Assembly (NCBI GenBank): GCA_963682025.1
Contig: OY821519.1
Coordinates: forward strand, 158,129,056-158,193,055
Length of the DNA: 64,000 nucleotides
Origin: Cordilura impudica
Taxonomy: Eukaryota; Arthropoda; Insecta; Diptera; Scathophagidae
Direction: 5' to 3'
Each line of letters starts with the position of its first letter. The first letter of the stretch is position 1. Positions 60,501-64,000 of the stretch are shown piece after piece. The notes below the pieces were generated by a model. That model saw only the letters and a list, made by a program, of their open reading frames with translations, did not search any database and had not been told where the DNA came from. Position numbers and translations under genes: made by a program.

Positions 60501-60939
60501 ATTGAATGACTCAGTTGAAAAAAGCAAAGATATATTGGATAAACTATTAAATTTAGATCAACATAACCTTGGTGCAAAAGTGAGGCAATTGTTAATTTGT
60601 TAGATACTTAAGTTATGAATTAATTATTTTTTTATTTCTTAAGGATTGATATTTTTATTTATGTAAACAGTTTTTAATTTGTTTTTTTTTTTTTAATTTG
60701 TTTAATCATTAAGAATTTTCGTTAAACCGTCGAACGGACGTGTATTTTATATTCGCTCCGTAATTACCGGCCTTTTATTAGTCTAAAGTACACAAAATAA
60801 AAATAAAATATATATATAGCGAAAAGACGCTTAACCCTGGAAGTAAAAAAAAATATAATCTACATAAAAGAAAAAAAAAAGAAATAAAAAAAACAAAAGA
60901 GATATAATATTTAAAAAAATAGAAAAAAAATATATAATA
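60501..60939. other. Sequence between Tc1 fragment and jockey ORF1
   Basis: About 60,501-60,600 is probably the rest of the Tc1 element. Somewhere after 60,700 the jockey 5' UTR begins; a GC-richer stretch CCGTCGAACGGACGTG at 60,728 may mark it. The 5' end is not certain. Confidence 0.4.
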
Positions 60940-62534
60940 ATGCTTGTTGGGCATTCTCCGATAGAGGAGAGTTCTCTCCACAAAAATCTAACTAATGATC
61001 TAACCAATGCAACTACAAACGAACAAGATATAAAATCAAATAATAAAACAAGTTTTCTCATGGCGCATGAGCAATTAACACCGCTCTCCCACACAAATGC
61101 ATACACATCAGTATCTTCTTTTGCTACGTCACTAACAACAACAACTACTACCACCTCTTACAATAATAATACCACCAATACTACGACTACGTCAGTAATA
61201 TCTTCTTTGCCGTCAACGACAATGTACTTAACTAGCCAACTAAAAACTCCCTTAAATAAAAATAAAGAGAAGGGGATAGACAAACCACAATCTAATAGTA
61301 ATTCGAAGAGAACACGTAATTCTCCAATTAGTGGAGAGGGACATAACAGTAGTACAAAAAAACAGCGAACAAAAGGACAAACTCAAAAAACATTAAAAAC
61401 ATACTGGTTAGGCCAACCCTCAACACAAAACAGATTCGAAATTCTGTCGATGAAACAACACAAGAAAATGAAAACCAAAATAAACCTCCTACTAACAATT
61501 GGAAAAGCCAAAAACTCGCAAGCCTCCACTAATATACATACAAAACGTTCAATATATTGACAATCTGAACAAGGCACTAAGCACACTACCCAACTGCATC
61601 TACGAACTAATAGTTCTTAAAGATAATGAAGTTAAAATACAACCTCTAGAATCGTTTCACTATACAGAAATAATTAAACTATTAAAAACTAAAGAAACCC
61701 AATACTACACATACAAACCACAAGAGCAAAAAGGTTTCAAGGTAATGCTAAGAAATATGCATTATTCAACAGATAAAGACAAATAAAAAAGAACTTTCAG
61801 AACTTGGGCACGAAGTAACTCACATACAGGTTGTATTATAGGCTGGCACCAAAAAACCCTTATCACTGTTCTCAATTGAACTCAAAATAAATAAAAACAA
61901 TAAAGATATCTACAATATCAGTCACATTTTACATTGCAAAATCAATTTTGAACCGCCACATCAGAGAAGAACCTTACCTCAATGTACAAATTGCCAAAAA
62001 TACGGACACACGAAAAACTTTTGCACAAAAAGTCCTGTTTGCGTCAAATGTGCCGGAAGTCATAAAACAAGTCAGTGCCAAATAAAACAAAAGAGTGATC
62101 ATATCAAATGTGCACTATGTTTCGAAAAACAAACTGCAAACTATAAAGGTTGCATGGTTTACAAGGCCCTCAGAGTAAAAAAAATAGCAAACGAAACTCA
62201 AGAAGACAATGAAATACAGCAAACAAATAAAACCAAAAATGCGCAAGTAAGTTTTGAAAATAATCCTAGTCGTATTACTTCATATGCCCATGCAATTAAA
62301 GCTAACAATTCAGCAAATGAAAAAAATATTCCCACAACAAGTTCTACCATAAACTACAATACAAACACAACAAATACATCCACATCAAGTCCCATAGTAA
62401 CCCCTTACACACAACAATCAAATAATGATATGCAAGATATCAAAGATATGATGAAACAGCTTATAACCCAAGTATCTAATATGATGAATATAATCACAGT
62501 TCTACTTTCAAAATTAGATGGACAGACAAAATGA
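60940..62534 (+). pseudogene. Jockey ORF1 (Gag-like, PRE_C2HC and CCHC knuckles)
   Basis: An RNA-binding particle protein. First part 60,940-61,560: Thr/Asn-rich low-complexity tail with a basic segment (KRTRNSPISGEG). A frame change near 61,495 leads to IYIQNVQYIDNLNKAL and the PRE_C2HC-type domain (GFKVMLRNMHYSTD). A second shift near 61,785 and one TAG near 61,840 precede the zinc knuckles at about 61,980-62,150: CTNCQKYGHTKNFC, CVKCAGSHKTSQC and CALCFEK. It ends GQTK-stop at 62,534. The domain order is that of jockey-clade ORF1. Confidence 0.8.
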
Positions 62535-64000
62535 ATTAAATATTGTACTATGGAATTCAAATGGTCAAGGTAAACACGTCCTTGAACTAAAAACTTTTAT
62601 ACATAAAAACTCTGTAGATATACTACTAGTATCTGAGACACACTTCACACAAAAAAGTTATGTAAGCATACCTAACTTCACAATATTCCACACAAATCAT
62701 CCCGATAACACCGCCCATGGGGGCACAGCAATAATTATAAAAAATTCGATTAAATGTACTGAACTTGAAAGTTTCCGAAAAGATCACCTTCAAGCTACCT
62801 CAATAGTTATTGAAGACTTGTTCGGCCCACTCGTGATAACTGCCGTATATTGTCCTCCTAAACACAACAATACTTAAGTAGAATAAATTAAATTTATAAA
62901 ATCACTTGGAAACCGTTTTATAGCAGGAGGAGACTTCAACTCCAAAAATACAATCTGGGGTTCCAGATTAACCCTCACAAAGGGTAGACATTTACTAGAA
63001 GTCATTAGGGAAACAAACAGCAAATTCTTAAGTACTGGAGAGCCTACTTACTGGCCAACAAATTTAAACAAAAAACCTGACCTAATAGACTTCTTCATCA
63101 CCAAAAATATAAAACATGAGCATCTAAAAATAGAATCGTGCTTCGAATTATCCTCTGATCACTCGCCCATAATACTTAAACTTGAAAGTAATGTTCTTCT
63201 TGCGACTGAAAACAAATTTTCTTACAACAAAAAAACAGACTGGGAATGCTTTAGAGAAATTGTTGAAAATAAACTTGATATCAAGATATCACTTAAAACC
63301 AAAGTCAAAGTGGACAGCTCAATGGCATATTTTAATGATACCCTCTTGTATGCTGCATCTGATTCTACACCCACAGTAACTCCAAAACCAAACTAATATA
63401 GTATACCAACATTTATCAAAGATAAGATTAAGGCAAAGCGAAAGCAAAGAAAAAAAATGGCAATCAACAAGAACTCCCTTGGATAAAACAATCCTAAAAA
63501 AATTAACCAAGGAGTTAAAGGACCTGTTGAAAAAGGATAAACAGGACAAACTGAAAACCTATCTCGAAAACCTTGATGCAAACATTCACCAACCACCTAT
63601 CCAAAAATCTGACTTAACGTGGGCCAGAACTCATAGTGAAAAGGTTAAAATATTAGCTGCTCACTTCTACGAAACTTTTTCCAATCCAAAGGATTGGATT
63701 ACCTGCCAAATATCACTCCAACCACAAACTGTCACATCAAAAATATTACTCTAAATGATATAAAAAATTCAATCAAAATAAAAATTGATGCTAACAAATC
63801 GCCTGGTTATGACAGGGTTACAGGCAAACTATTAAAAGAACTTCCAACAAAAGGTCTTATCTTCATCAGAAACATTTTTAACGTTCTAATAACAATGAAA
63901 TATTTTCCAAAAGTATGGAAAGTTGCTGAAATAATCGAATTTGCTAAACCCAACAAAGACGCTACAAAAGTTACTTCATACAGACCAATTAGTCTACTAC
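62518..64000 (+). pseudogene. Jockey ORF2 (endonuclease and RT start), truncated by window
   Basis: Starts at the ATG at 62,518, overlapping ORF1. Endonuclease motifs: VLWNSNGQ (catalytic Asn), LLVSETHF (Glu), GGTAIIIK and ITAVYCPPK. Stops at 62,876 and 62,885 are followed by FIAGGDFNSKN and SSDHSPIIL (catalytic Asp and His) in the same frame. Further stops come near 63,395-63,620, and the RT begins near 63,750 with IKIDANKSPGYD and SYRPISLL at the window end. Clearly inactive. Confidence 0.85.

Larger units (their letters stand above)
60721..64000 (+). mobile_element. Jockey-type LINE, 5' part, runs off window
   Basis: ORF1 (zinc-knuckle Gag-like) is followed by ORF2 (endonuclease, RT). ORF2 starts inside ORF1, overlapping by 17 bp. 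Several stops and shifts make it a pseudo-element. The left boundary is approximate, and the window cuts the RT. Confidence 0.8.

Overview
This is a 64 kb stretch of AT-rich animal DNA made almost entirely of transposable elements. I see no intact single-copy host gene. The organism is most likely a higher fly (Diptera, Brachycera). The element mix points that way: a Polinton/Maverick, Ty3/gypsy and BEL/Pao LTR elements, jockey-type LINEs, and an interspersed repeat whose ends I associate with brachyceran genomes. U1 snRNA fragments with a fly-like Sm region agree. The species cannot be named from sequence alone.

Layout. (1) 1-12,940: a Polinton/Maverick arranged as a giant palindrome. A left arm (1-5,747, running off the window) mirrors a right arm (5,845-11,608) across a 97-bp spacer. 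Each arm carries a protein-primed family B DNA polymerase and three small genes of unknown function. (2) 12,941-17,690: repeats, a minisatellite, two decayed LINE fragments and one copy of a fly interspersed repeat. (3) 17,699-25,876: a Ty3/gypsy element with 705-bp LTRs and a GTAT target duplication. It has two small ORFs ahead of gag, and its pol has two frameshifts. (4) 26,938-34,735: a young BEL/Pao element with 391-bp LTRs, a CCTTT target duplication and an uninterrupted 1,757-codon gag-pol ORF. It sits between two 5'-truncated U1 snRNA copies. (5) 34,736-37,926: two MITEs, one splitting a zinc-finger-like reading frame at a TTA duplication.

(6) 37,927-52,904: the most interesting region. 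Two decayed DNA transposons lie head to head. All four ends carry the V(D)J-type heptamer CACAGTG (one CACTGTG), with an A-rich nonamer-like block at identical spacing. Both encode a transposase I recognise as RAG1/Transib-like. The left copy is split by two jockey-type LINEs. A gypsy RT fragment lies between the two elements. (7) 52,905-54,480: GC-rich degenerate repeats, a 33-bp minisatellite and a long degenerate tandem repeat. (8) 54,540-56,720: remnant of a gypsy/errantivirus-like element with an env-like fragment. (9) 56,721-59,147: a PIF/Harbinger transposon with inverted ends, a broken DDE transposase and a probable second gene on the opposite strand. (10) 59,148-64,000: a tRNA-like remnant with a T10 run, a Tc1/mariner fragment, and the 5' part of a decayed jockey LINE cut by the window edge.

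Most coding regions are pseudogenes; only the BEL/Pao element looks potentially functional. Nested insertions, target duplications and LTR divergence give a partial order. The Transib-like elements are old, since both copies are decayed and diverged. Their LINE insertions are younger, and the gypsy and BEL elements are the most recent.
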